DNA from: JANRKF01 sp964519595
GTDB taxonomy: Bacteria; Pseudomonadota; Alphaproteobacteria; Rickettsiales; SXRF01
Length of the DNA stretch: 23,332 bases
Reading direction: 5' to 3'
Assembly (NCBI GenBank): GCA_964519595.1
Contig: CAZFJN010000033.1
Location: 1-23,332 of the forward strand
The notes beneath the pieces were generated by a model, which saw nothing but the letters and a program-made list of their open reading frames with translations, searched no databases and was not told the DNA's origin. Below, one piece after another: positions 7,427-13,374 of this stretch (position 1 is the first letter of the stretch; every line of letters begins with the position of its first letter). A program made the position numbers and the translations under genes.

Positions 7427-8026
7427 ATGCAATTAAAGCGCAATATTCGCGTCAGCGATACAGTGGATTTGCTTTCCGATAAAAATAGTGGTTTTTACAT
7501 AAGGAAAAGGACGCCTCTGCAGCTGCTGTTTTTCCTGATTGCCACCTCTTCTGTTGTGGTTCTGGGAACTTATGCGATCGTTTATTTCAACTCCAAAACC
7601 GGAGTTGCCTTATGTTTAGGAATTGGCGCGCCGCTGTTTCTAATCGGAAGGCAGATGGAAAATCTGAAAAAATTGTTGCATGTCGGCGAGTTCATGAATG
7701 CGCTGTTTTCTTCAATTATCAGCAAAAAACATAGATTTATCTTGATAATCCGCAATGACGGCGCGATTGTGTTTTTCAACAAACAGTTTCAGGAATTATT
7801 TCCGGAATCTATTGTCCAGCCGGAGAGAACAATTAAAGGCCTGCTTACTGCCTATAACGTCTCAACGGAACATCAGGATGCCTTGTTAGCCGCGCTGGAA
7901 AAAGGCGAAGAAGCGCGAGTTGGCGTGATAATCGGCTCAGGAGCTAATAAATCGCCAGAGCCGGTAAGCATCACCATTGAACCAATTGACCGTCCGAGCG
8001 GCTTCCTGCTGGTTCGCGGACAATAA
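7427..8026 (+). CDS. Membrane-anchored PAS-like protein without an output domain
   Basis: The 199-residue protein has a basic N-terminus, two hydrophobic segments (about 31-54 and 57-75) with a very short periplasmic loop, and a cytoplasmic PAS-like fold. RFILIIRNDGAIVFFNKQFQELFP (about 103-126) and the closing PIDRPSGFLLVRGQ are typical of PAS sequences. The layout resembles the N-terminus of sensor kinases such as CckA, but no HisKA, ATPase, GGDEF or other output domain follows: the gene ends and gltX converges 14 bp later. Similar short PAS proteins are, as I recall, found in Rhodospirillales-like genomes, which argues for a complete gene. What it senses and which partner it signals to are unknown. 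The ribosome site is weak (GCGGA, about 9 nt before the ATG). It is not obviously in an operon. Confidence 0.85.
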   Translation: MQLKRNIRVSDTVDLLSDKNSGFYIRKRTPLQLLFFLIATSSVVVLGTYAIVYFNSKTGVALCLGIGAPLFLIGRQMENLKKLLHVGEFMNALFSSIISKKHRFILIIRNDGAIVFFNKQFQELFPESIVQPERTIKGLLTAYNVSTEHQDALLAALEKGEEARVGVIIGSGANKSPEPVSITIEPIDRPSGFLLVRGQ

Positions 8027-8028
8027 CA

Positions 8029-8048
8029 ATCTATAATCATCTATAAAC
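8029..8048. repeat. 10-bp tandem duplication over the gltX stop
   Basis: ATCTATAATC (8029-8038) is followed by ATCTATAAAC (8039-8048), one mismatch apart. It fills the 14-bp gap between the convergent PAS and gltX genes, and the second copy contains the gltX stop (8043-8041). Confidence 0.8.
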
Positions 8049-9348
8049 AACGCAGCCGCGAGATAGTTTTCTGCAAGCCAAGCAGAGGCAGTATTTTTTT
8101 AAGTTCCGGACCATGTTCAAGTCCGGTTAGAGCTTTGCGAAGCGGCATGAACAAATCTTTGCCCTTACGGTTTGTAGCCGGTTTTATTGCCGCAAGCCAT
8201 TTATCCCAAATAGTATCGTCCCAAGGTTCAGGCGGTAAAACTCCGGAAGCAACCAGCAGGAATTCTTTGTCAGTCGCTGTAAATTCGCTGATTTCCGGCT
8301 GACCATGAACAATTTTCCACCATTGTCTGGCTTCTTCCAGATTTTTGATATTGCCGCGAATTAAATTCCAGAATTTCTCATCAGCAAAATCAAGATAAGC
8401 GGAAACTTCCGCAAAACTGACAATATGCAGCAGTTTTTCATTGATTTTTTCCAGCTCCGCAACATCGTAATTTGCCGGCGAGCGGCTAAATTTCCTGAAA
8501 TCAAAACCATCAATCAACGCGCTGATATCAGAAAAAGCCTCGATAGAATCAGAAGTGCCGATTCTGCCGAGCAATGAATTAATCGCCATTGGCAAAATGC
8601 CGTCAGCGCGCATTGAGCGAATATCATTGCCGCCGAGACGTTTGGAAAGCTCTCCTTCTTTAGTCTTAAGCAAAGCGATATGCGCGAATTGCGGCACGGC
8701 GAAGGAAAGAGCCTTATAAAGCTGAATCTGAACGGCGGTATTGCTGACATGATCCTCGCCACGAATGACATGAGTAACTTGCGTATCGCCATCATCAACT
8801 ACTGAAGCGAGCGTATAAACAGGAATTCCGTCTTCACGAATTAAAACCGGATCGCTCATATGAGTTGCTTTAAAACGTGTTTCACCACGAATCAAATCAT
8901 TCCAGAAAACCTCCTCATCATTGAGCTGAAAACGATAATGCGCTTTGCGACTTTTTTCATGCTCGGCGTTAGGTTTTTGCAGCGCGCGGTTATAAATAGG
9001 CGGCAGACCGCGACTGGCAAGCATTTTACGCTGAATATCCAGCTCTTCCGGCGTCTCATAACAAGGATAAAGACGTCCCTGCGCCTTTAACTGAGCGATC
9101 GCTTCATCATAGCGGGAAAAACGCTGCGATTGTTTTAATTCCTCATCCCAGCTGATGCCAAGCCATTGCATATCCTCTCTGATCGCCTGCTCATATTCCG
9201 GCCGTGAACGTTCCAGATCAGTATCATCTATTCTAAGCAGAAAGCTGCCGCCATTTTTTTTGACAAAAAGCCAGTTAACCAGAGCAGTTCTAACATTACC
9301 GACATGTAAATATCCAGTTGGAGAAGGCGCAAAACGAACACGATTCAT
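8041..9348 (-). CDS. gltX: Glutamyl-tRNA synthetase GltX
   Basis: GltX charges tRNA-Glu with glutamate; in bacteria lacking GlnRS one copy may also charge tRNA-Gln for transamidation. From ATG 9348 the protein has 435 residues. The class I signature is FAPSPTGYLHVGN (6-18), and the KMSKS loop appears as ELSKRLGG (233-240). LLRIDDTDLERSRPEY and VIRGEDHVSNT are also diagnostic. The CxC zinc motif seen in E. coli GluRS is not complete (LYPCYETPEEL). A longer frame from TTG 9387 adds 13 residues, but these are translated from a 10-bp repeat array and precede the conserved MNRVRFAPSPTG start, so I reject it. Alphaproteobacteria often carry two GltX paralogs; which one this is cannot be told here. 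Confidence 0.95.
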   Translation of the reverse strand: MNRVRFAPSPTGYLHVGNVRTALVNWLFVKKNGGSFLLRIDDTDLERSRPEYEQAIREDMQWLGISWDEELKQSQRFSRYDEAIAQLKAQGRLYPCYETPEELDIQRKMLASRGLPPIYNRALQKPNAEHEKSRKAHYRFQLNDEEVFWNDLIRGETRFKATHMSDPVLIREDGIPVYTLASVVDDGDTQVTHVIRGEDHVSNTAVQIQLYKALSFAVPQFAHIALLKTKEGELSKRLGGNDIRSMRADGILPMAINSLLGRIGTSDSIEAFSDISALIDGFDFRKFSRSPANYDVAELEKINEKLLHIVSFAEVSAYLDFADEKFWNLIRGNIKNLEEARQWWKIVHGQPEISEFTATDKEFLLVASGVLPPEPWDDTIWDKWLAAIKPATNRKGKDLFMPLRKALTGLEHGPELKKILPLLGLQKTISRLRCL

Positions 9349-9370
9349 AAGGAATAACTTTTCATTAGAA

Positions 9371-9430
9371 GAAGTACTAAGAAGCAAGAAGAAGTAATAA
9401 GAAGTAAGAAGAAGTAAGAAGAAGTAAGAA
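9371..9430. repeat. Six-unit 10-bp purine-rich tandem array upstream of gltX
   Basis: Six head-to-tail 10-bp units with consensus GAAGTAAGAA run from 9371 to 9430. The last three (9401-9430) are identical and the first three carry one to three changes. A degenerate seventh unit follows. The plus strand is almost all purine. The array begins 23 bp upstream of the gltX ATG, so it lies in the gltX leader or promoter. Confidence 0.95.
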
Positions 9431-9485
9431 GAATAAGAGAAAATAAGCAGCTATCTGTAAAAAATGTTATATATATAAACACGTT

Positions 9486-9511
9486 ACATGAATAAATGAC
9501 ATGAATAAATG
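9486..9511. repeat. 13-bp perfect tandem duplication
   Basis: ACATGAATAAATG occurs at 9486-9498 and again at 9499-9511, 40 bp upstream of the rplU -35 box. Confidence 0.92.
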
Positions 9512-9551
9512 CCTATTTATGAAAATGCAATGATTATCTGCTGATTATTTG

Positions 9552-9580
9552 TTGACAGCATTTAAACGGTTGCCTATATT
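9552..9580 (+). promoter_or_regulatory. Sigma70-type promoter of rplU-rpmA-obgE
   Basis: TTGACA (9552-9557), a 17-bp spacer and TATATT (9575-9580) form a near-consensus housekeeping promoter, the best in the window, and it faces rplU. Transcription should begin near 9587, leaving a leader of about 170 nt before the rplU ATG at 9760, most of it alternating A/T repeats. Confidence 0.85.
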
Positions 9581-9633
9581 CCACCTCCCCTTAAAACTAT
9601 AAGCTAGGCTTATATATACGTTAAACTTATATA

Positions 9634-9685
9634 TAAAACTAAGCTTATATATTTAAAACTAAGCTTATATATTAAGCTTATATAT
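9634..9685. repeat. 20-bp tandem duplication with palindromic core in the rplU leader
   Basis: A 20-bp unit beginning TAAAACTAAGC is perfectly duplicated at 9634-9653 and 9654-9673, and its AAGCTTATATAT core recurs at 9674-9685. The core is partly self-complementary (AAGCTT, TATATA). Related motifs continue to about 9720. If transcribed, the region could fold into weak alternative hairpins in the leader. Confidence 0.92.
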
Positions 9686-9759
9686 AAGATATATAAGATT
9701 GTTTTATATATAAGTTTATATGTTTAATTGTAATTTGTTATGAGAATCAGGCGGTAATT

Positions 9760-10053
9760 ATGTTCGCAGTGTTACGCACAGGCGGTAAGCAGTATAAAGT
9801 CGCAAACGGTGATGTACTTTCCGTTGAAAAGCTTGTCGGCAATGTCGGCGACAAGGTTGAGCTGACTGATCTGTTGATGGTTGATGGAAAATTAGGCGCT
9901 GCCGTTAAAGGCGCGAAAGTAGTTGCGGAAATTGTTGAGCAGTTCCGCGATGACAAGGTGATAATATTCAAAAAACGCCGTCGTCATAATTATCGCCGCA
10001 AAAAAGGTCATCGCCAATATCTGACGGCAATTAAAGTTACAGAGATTAAATAA
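9760..10053 (+). CDS. rplU: 50S ribosomal protein L21
   Basis: L21 binds 23S rRNA in the large subunit. The 97-residue protein opens with the family start MFAVLRTGGKQYKV and ends with the basic FKKRRRHNYRRKKGHRQ tract followed by LTAIKVTEI. The length is close to the bacterial norm of about 103. An AGGCGG ribosome site lies 5 nt before the ATG. It heads rplU-rpmA-obgE behind the strong promoter at 9552-9580 and a 170-nt repetitive leader. Confidence 0.97.
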   Translation: MFAVLRTGGKQYKVANGDVLSVEKLVGNVGDKVELTDLLMVDGKLGAAVKGAKVVAEIVEQFRDDKVIIFKKRRRHNYRRKKGHRQYLTAIKVTEIK

Positions 10054-10104
10054 CAACCAGCAGATTAAAACGGCAAATTAGAAAATCCGATCAGGGAGCA
10101 GAAA

Positions 10105-10353
10105 ATGGCACATAAGAAAGCGGGCGGTTCATCAAGAAATGGTCGTGACACAGCTGGACGTCGCCTTGGCGTTAAAAAATTCGGCGGCGAGGAAGTTGTC
10201 TCCGGCAATATAATTGTTCGTCAACGCGGAACGAAATTTCATCCGGGAACTGGCGTTGGAATTGGCGTTGATCATACTTTATTCGCGGTAACTGCCGGCA
10301 GAGTTAATTTCCGTGAAAAATCAGGAAAAATGATGGTTTCCGTACTTGCCTGA
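10105..10353 (+). CDS. rpmA: 50S ribosomal protein L27
   Basis: L27 reaches the peptidyl transferase centre of the large subunit with its N-terminus. The 82 residues start MAHKKAGGSSRNGRDTAGRRLG and continue with IIVRQRGTKFHPGTGVGIG, both diagnostic. The protein starts directly with the mature-type sequence, so no processed N-terminal extension of the Firmicutes type is present. An AGGGAG ribosome site lies about 6 nt before the ATG. The gene sits 51 bp after rplU and 54 bp before obgE on one transcript. Confidence 0.97.
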   Translation: MAHKKAGGSSRNGRDTAGRRLGVKKFGGEEVVSGNIIVRQRGTKFHPGTGVGIGVDHTLFAVTAGRVNFREKSGKMMVSVLA

Positions 10354-10370
10354 TCTCTGAAGCTCTATTT

Positions 10371-10407
10371 ATCAGAAATCTATGATCAGAAATCATCAGG
10401 GATCTGA
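10371..10407. repeat. Tandem ATCAGAAATC units before obgE
   Basis: ATCAGAAATC occurs at 10371-10380 and 10385-10394, then as ATCAGGGATC at 10395-10404, running up to the obgE ATG. The third, altered copy provides the AGGGA that may act as the obgE ribosome site. Confidence 0.75.
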
Positions 10408-11406
10408 ATGAAATTTCTCGACGAAGCAAAGATATATGTAAAAAGCGGCGATGGCGGCAATGGCTGCGTATCGTTCCGGCGTGAGAAATTTGTGCCAGAT
10501 GGCGGTCCAGATGGCGGCAATGGCGGACGCGGCGGCGATGTGATTGCCGAATGCGTTGCCGGGCTTAACACCTTGATTGATTTTCGTTATCAGCAGCATT
10601 TCAAGGCAAAAAAAGGCCAGCATGGAATGGGCAGCAACTGTACTGGCGAATCAGCGGAAGATCTGCTGATAAAATTGCCAGTTGGCACACAGATTCTGGC
10701 TGAGGATAAACAGACAATAATCGCCGATTTAACCAAGCCAGGACAGCGCGCCATACTGGCCGAAGGCGGCAAAGGCGGCCTTGGCAATCAGTGCTTCAAA
10801 TCATCAACTAATCAAGCGCCGCGCAACGCAACTCCTGGCGGCGAGGGAAAAGAGCTATGGTTATGGCTAAGGCTTAAGCTGATCTCTGACGCTGGATTAC
10901 TAGGACTTCCCAATGCTGGCAAATCAACATTCCTAGCTTCAGTAAGCCGTGCGCGGCCAAAAATTGCCGACTATCCTTTTACCACGCTTACGCCGCAGCT
11001 TGGCGTAGTGTATGTTGATAATCAGGAATTTGTGCTGGCAGATATACCAGGATTAATCGAAGGCGCACATGAAGGTGTTGGCCTTGGCACCAGATTTCTT
11101 GGTCATGTCGAACGCGCCGGAATTTTGCTGCATCTGGTAGATGGAACGCAGGAAAATGTAGCAAAAGCATATAAAATAATCCGCAATGAACTTAAATCAT
11201 ACTCCCCTGCTCTGGCAAAAACCAAAGAAATAGTCGCGCTTAATAAATGCGATGCGCTGCTTCCTGACGAGATAGAACAAAAATCCGCCGAGCTTAAAAA
11301 AGCCAGCAGGAAAAAGATCTGGCGTATTTCCGCCGCAACAGGAGAAGGCATAAAACCTTTGCTGCGCGAGATGATAAAATTTGCAAGATCTGAGACTAAA
11401 TCTTAA
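10408..11406 (+). CDS. obgE: Obg GTPase (ObgE/CgtA)
   Basis: Obg is an essential GTPase acting in 50S assembly and stress signalling. The 332-residue protein has the glycine-rich Obg fold at 1-158 (GDGGNGCVSFRREKF, DGGPDGGNGGRGGDV). The G domain follows, with GLPNAGKST (166-174), the switch I region YPFTTLTP (189-196), DIPGLIEGA (212-220), NKCD (279-282) and SAATGEG near the C-terminus. There is no C-terminal OCT domain, which is common in alphaproteobacteria. The last sense codon and the TAA lie in the first unit of a 14-bp tandem array. In many alphaproteobacteria proB-proA-nadD would come next; here an unrecognised convergent gene does. Confidence 0.97.
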   Translation: MKFLDEAKIYVKSGDGGNGCVSFRREKFVPDGGPDGGNGGRGGDVIAECVAGLNTLIDFRYQQHFKAKKGQHGMGSNCTGESAEDLLIKLPVGTQILAEDKQTIIADLTKPGQRAILAEGGKGGLGNQCFKSSTNQAPRNATPGGEGKELWLWLRLKLISDAGLLGLPNAGKSTFLASVSRARPKIADYPFTTLTPQLGVVYVDNQEFVLADIPGLIEGAHEGVGLGTRFLGHVERAGILLHLVDGTQENVAKAYKIIRNELKSYSPALAKTKEIVALNKCDALLPDEIEQKSAELKKASRKKIWRISAATGEGIKPLLREMIKFARSETKS

Positions 11407-11451
11407 GAACTGAATCTTAAAAACTGAATCTTAAGAACTGAATTTTAAAAA
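11396..11451. repeat. Four-unit 14-bp array containing stop codons of two convergent genes
   Basis: Units CTAAATCTTAAGAA (11396-11409), CTGAATCTTAAAAA (11410-11423), CTGAATCTTAAGAA (11424-11437) and CTGAATTTTAAAAA (11438-11451) follow each other without gaps. The obgE stop (11404-11406) is in unit 1, and the stop of the minus-strand gene (11447-11445) is in unit 4. Every unit contains TTAA, so stops occur on both strands. Confidence 0.95.
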
Positions 11452-11942
11452 CTTACAGTGCCGTGTAGAAAACTGGCAAACAGGCTGTGTGTTTTTTGCG
11501 TTTGTGAAGAGGTGTTTGCTTCCTGATTCTTGGCTTTACTGTTAGCTGCATGATGAGCTGCGAAGAATTCATAATCAGCAAGCAGGTTCAGCGCGATATT
11601 GTCTTTTTGCTGTTCATCCTGCGCTAATAAATGCGCGGCAAAAATTACGTCTGAACCAAAAGATGCAATGGAAGTGCTAAGCCGCGCCGGAATTGGAACG
11701 GACAAAATATTTTCTGTAAGATCAGGAGAAGTTAAGCCAGCTGATGAATTGTTTTTATCAGAGCGAGATGAGCGCAAATAAGCGCGCTTGCCTTTATATT
11801 CCTCAGGAATAGCATAATCAGGAAGCGTTGGCGCTACCACATCTGGCATAACGCGCAATAATCCGCTTTCCGTAAGCGGAGTAGTCAGCAAAGACGCTTG
11901 TGCCGGAACAGGTAGTTGTGTATGTGTTACGTTAGTTATCAT
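11445..11942 (-). CDS. Hypothetical protein, 165 residues
   Basis: I do not recognise this protein. From the ATG at 11942 it has 165 residues: a Thr/Pro/Leu-rich N-terminus (MITNVTHTQLPVPAQ), a charged middle (EEYKGKRAYLRSSRSDKN), a predicted helical part (SDVIFAAHLLAQDEQQ, LNLLADYEFFAAHHAA) and a Ser/Gln/Thr-rich tail. There is no signal peptide, membrane segment or known motif. The frame extends upstream to TTG 12050, but that codon lies inside a TTGACA repeat, and a perfect TATAAT at 12006-12001 implies transcription starts near 11994, so the shorter form is preferred. A small hairpin lies 7 nt before the ATG. The gene is convergent with obgE and divergent from the SCO1 gene. Confidence 0.68.
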   Translation of the reverse strand: MITNVTHTQLPVPAQASLLTTPLTESGLLRVMPDVVAPTLPDYAIPEEYKGKRAYLRSSRSDKNNSSAGLTSPDLTENILSVPIPARLSTSIASFGSDVIFAAHLLAQDEQQKDNIALNLLADYEFFAAHHAANSKAKNQEANTSSQTQKTHSLFASFLHGTVSF

Positions 11943-11949
11943 GATGCAA

Positions 11950-11965
11950 AGCGCCCCCCAGCGCT
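11950..11965 (-). promoter_or_regulatory. Small hairpin with G-rich loop before the hypothetical gene
   Basis: On the minus strand AGCGC, a TGGGGG loop and GCGCT form a 5-bp GC stem ending 7 nt before the ATG at 11942. The G run is the only ribosome-site-like sequence nearby, so the hairpin could present or mask it. There is no U run, so it is not a terminator. Confidence 0.4.
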
Positions 11966-12000
11966 GTAACTGCCAGAAAAAAACAGTACACATCATGGTT

Positions 12001-12029
12001 ATTATAGCATTATCAGGAGTTTTCCGCAA
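12001..12029 (-). promoter_or_regulatory. Promoter of the hypothetical gene at 11445-11942
   Basis: On the minus strand TTGCGG (12029-12024), a 17-bp spacer and a perfect TATAAT (12006-12001) face the hypothetical gene. The predicted start near 11994 leaves a leader of about 52 nt before the preferred ATG and places the longer candidate starts at or upstream of the transcript start. Confidence 0.6.
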
Positions 12030-12030
12030 A

Positions 12031-12050
12031 TAGATGTCAATATATGTCAA
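12031..12050. repeat. 10-bp tandem duplication carrying two TTGACA hexamers
   Basis: TAGATGTCAA (12031-12040) is followed by TATATGTCAA (12041-12050), one mismatch apart. On the minus strand each unit gives TTGACA, the -35 consensus, spaced exactly 10 bp apart. Neither is well spaced to the TATAAT at 12006-12001. Confidence 0.75.
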
Positions 12051-12139
12051 ATGCGGTAAATAACGCTATAAATAAAGCTGTAAATGACGACTAGAAATTG
12101 CTTAAAAGAAAAATTTATAAACTTATTAAGATATTGATT

Positions 12140-12724
12140 ATGAACAAAATTCTTTCTATAGCCCTGGCGCTGATGCTTGTTTTTACGGCAGTTGCCGTTC
12201 TTTCCACAAAAGAAAGCGCGCGCGATCTTCCGCCGGATTCGCAAAGTGGAGTAGCGCAAATAGGCGGTGCTTTTACCCTTATTAATTCAAACGGCGAAGA
12301 AATAAGCGACAGTCAATTTCGTGGTCGCTACATGCTGGTGTTTTTTGGCTTCACTAACTGTCCGGATATTTGTCCGACAACTCTGGCTACATATGATAAT
12401 GTTCTTGCCGCTCTTAAAGAAACGGCCAAAGAAATCGCGCCGGTTTTTATCACTATAGATCCGAAGCGTGATACTAAAGAACGTCTAAAAGAATATATGG
12501 CGAATTTTGATTCACGCATAATCGCGCTTACCGGCAGTGAAGAACAAATAAAAAATGCCGCCACCGTTTACAAAAGCTATTATGCTGAAGGCGAAGGCGG
12601 AATGATGAACCATTCTTCGCTTATTTATCTTATGAACCGCAATGGCGAATATGTAAGGCATTTTGCTTATGACACTGCGCCAGATATTCTGGTTGCCGCG
12701 CTACGCGAGGAAATAAAACCATGA
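12140..12724 (+). CDS. SCO1/SenC-type copper chaperone
   Basis: SCO1 proteins are membrane-anchored, thioredoxin-fold copper carriers that help load the CuA site of cytochrome c oxidase in the periplasm. From ATG 12140 the 194 residues start with an uncleaved signal anchor (about 3-21). The copper site is complete: CPDIC (Cys74 and Cys78) in FFGFTNCPDICPT, and a distal histidine at 158 in MMNHSSLIYLM. ITIDPKRDT is also typical. A frame from TTG 12098 adds 14 residues but spoils the signal sequence, so I chose the ATG. The stop overlaps the gmk start by ATGA, implying coupled translation. No oxidase genes are in the window, so the partner is elsewhere. Confidence 0.93.
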   Translation: MNKILSIALALMLVFTAVAVLSTKESARDLPPDSQSGVAQIGGAFTLINSNGEEISDSQFRGRYMLVFFGFTNCPDICPTTLATYDNVLAALKETAKEIAPVFITIDPKRDTKERLKEYMANFDSRIIALTGSEEQIKNAATVYKSYYAEGEGGMMNHSSLIYLMNRNGEYVRHFAYDTAPDILVAALREEIKP

Positions 12725-13374
12725 GCCTGCAAATTGAAGTTGAAATGAATCGTCGCGGTTTGATGTTTGTGCTGTCTTCTCCTTCCGGCGCTGGAAAAAC
12801 CACTCTGTCCAGAGCGCTGCTGAAAAATTATGAAAATGCCAAAGCGCATGAGGCGCTGCGTATGTCAGTTTCAGTTACAACTCGTAAAGCCAGGCCAGGA
12901 GAAATAGACGGCAAGGATTATTTTTTTGTTGATCATGAGAAATTCCTCAATATGGCCAGCGGCGGCGAATTGCTCGAACACGCCAAGGTTTTTGATTATC
13001 ATTACGGAACTCCGGCTGATTTTGTAGAACAGAATATCAATAGCGGCACTGATGTTTTATTTGATATAGACTGGCAAGGAACAAGGCAGCTTGCTGAAAG
13101 ATCACGTGATAATCTGGTCAGCGTTTTTATACTGCCACCGTCAATGGCAGAGCTGGAACGCCGATTACGCGCGCGCGCGCAGGATAGCAACGAGGTAGTA
13201 TCCGGAAGAATGAACAAAGCCGCCGCTGAAATAAGCCACTGGCAGGAATATGATTATGTGCTTATTAATCAGAATATCGAACAGACTCTGGAAAAAATAG
13301 ACAATATATTAAAAGCCGAGCGGCTTAAAAGAACGCGCCAGAGAGCGCTTGCCGATTTTGTCGCAAAATTATAA
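12721..13374 (+). CDS. gmk: Guanylate kinase
   Basis: Gmk phosphorylates GMP to GDP with ATP, an essential nucleotide step. The 217 residues fit the family (about 205-220). The P-loop is SPSGAGKTT (20-28), followed by MSVSVTTRKARPGEIDGKDYFFV, GELLEHAKVFDYHYGTP and a VLFDIDWQGTRQL motif, all diagnostic. ATG 12721 overlaps the SCO1 stop (ATGA), with GAGGA about 9 nt upstream; an internal ATG at 12745 is possible but would lose this coupling. The gene ends back to back with the glutamate dehydrogenase: the two stops share TTATAA at 13369-13374, leaving no room for a terminator between them. Confidence 0.97.
   Translation: MSLQIEVEMNRRGLMFVLSSPSGAGKTTLSRALLKNYENAKAHEALRMSVSVTTRKARPGEIDGKDYFFVDHEKFLNMASGGELLEHAKVFDYHYGTPADFVEQNINSGTDVLFDIDWQGTRQLAERSRDNLVSVFILPPSMAELERRLRARAQDSNEVVSGRMNKAAAEISHWQEYDYVLINQNIEQTLEKIDNILKAERLKRTRQRALADFVAKL

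Larger units (their letters stand above)
9431..9759. other. Divergent gltX-rplU spacer, no gene seen
   Basis: This 329-bp AT-rich stretch holds a perfect 13-bp duplication (9486-9511), the rplU promoter (9552-9580) and an alternating A/T leader with repeated AAGCTTATATAT (to about 9720). I see no RNA gene and no credible small protein in it. Confidence 0.75.

Noticed and set aside
9349..9387. N-terminal extension of gltX from a TTG codon
   Set aside because: The 13 extra residues come partly from the 10-bp repeat array, and the conserved protein begins at MNRVRFAPSPTG.
9590..9720. AT-rich repeats as a replication origin
   Set aside because: No DnaA-box cluster and no dnaA, gidA or parAB neighbours; the repeats lie in the rplU leader.
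11950..11965. Hairpin as an intrinsic terminator
   Set aside because: Only a 5-bp stem and no U run on either strand.
11943..12050. N-terminal extension of the hypothetical protein to a TTG codon
   Set aside because: The TTG is part of a TTGACA repeat, and a good promoter places the transcript start near 11994.
12098..12139. N-terminal extension of the SCO1 protein from TTG
   Set aside because: It adds a basic stretch before an otherwise normal signal anchor that starts at ATG 12140.
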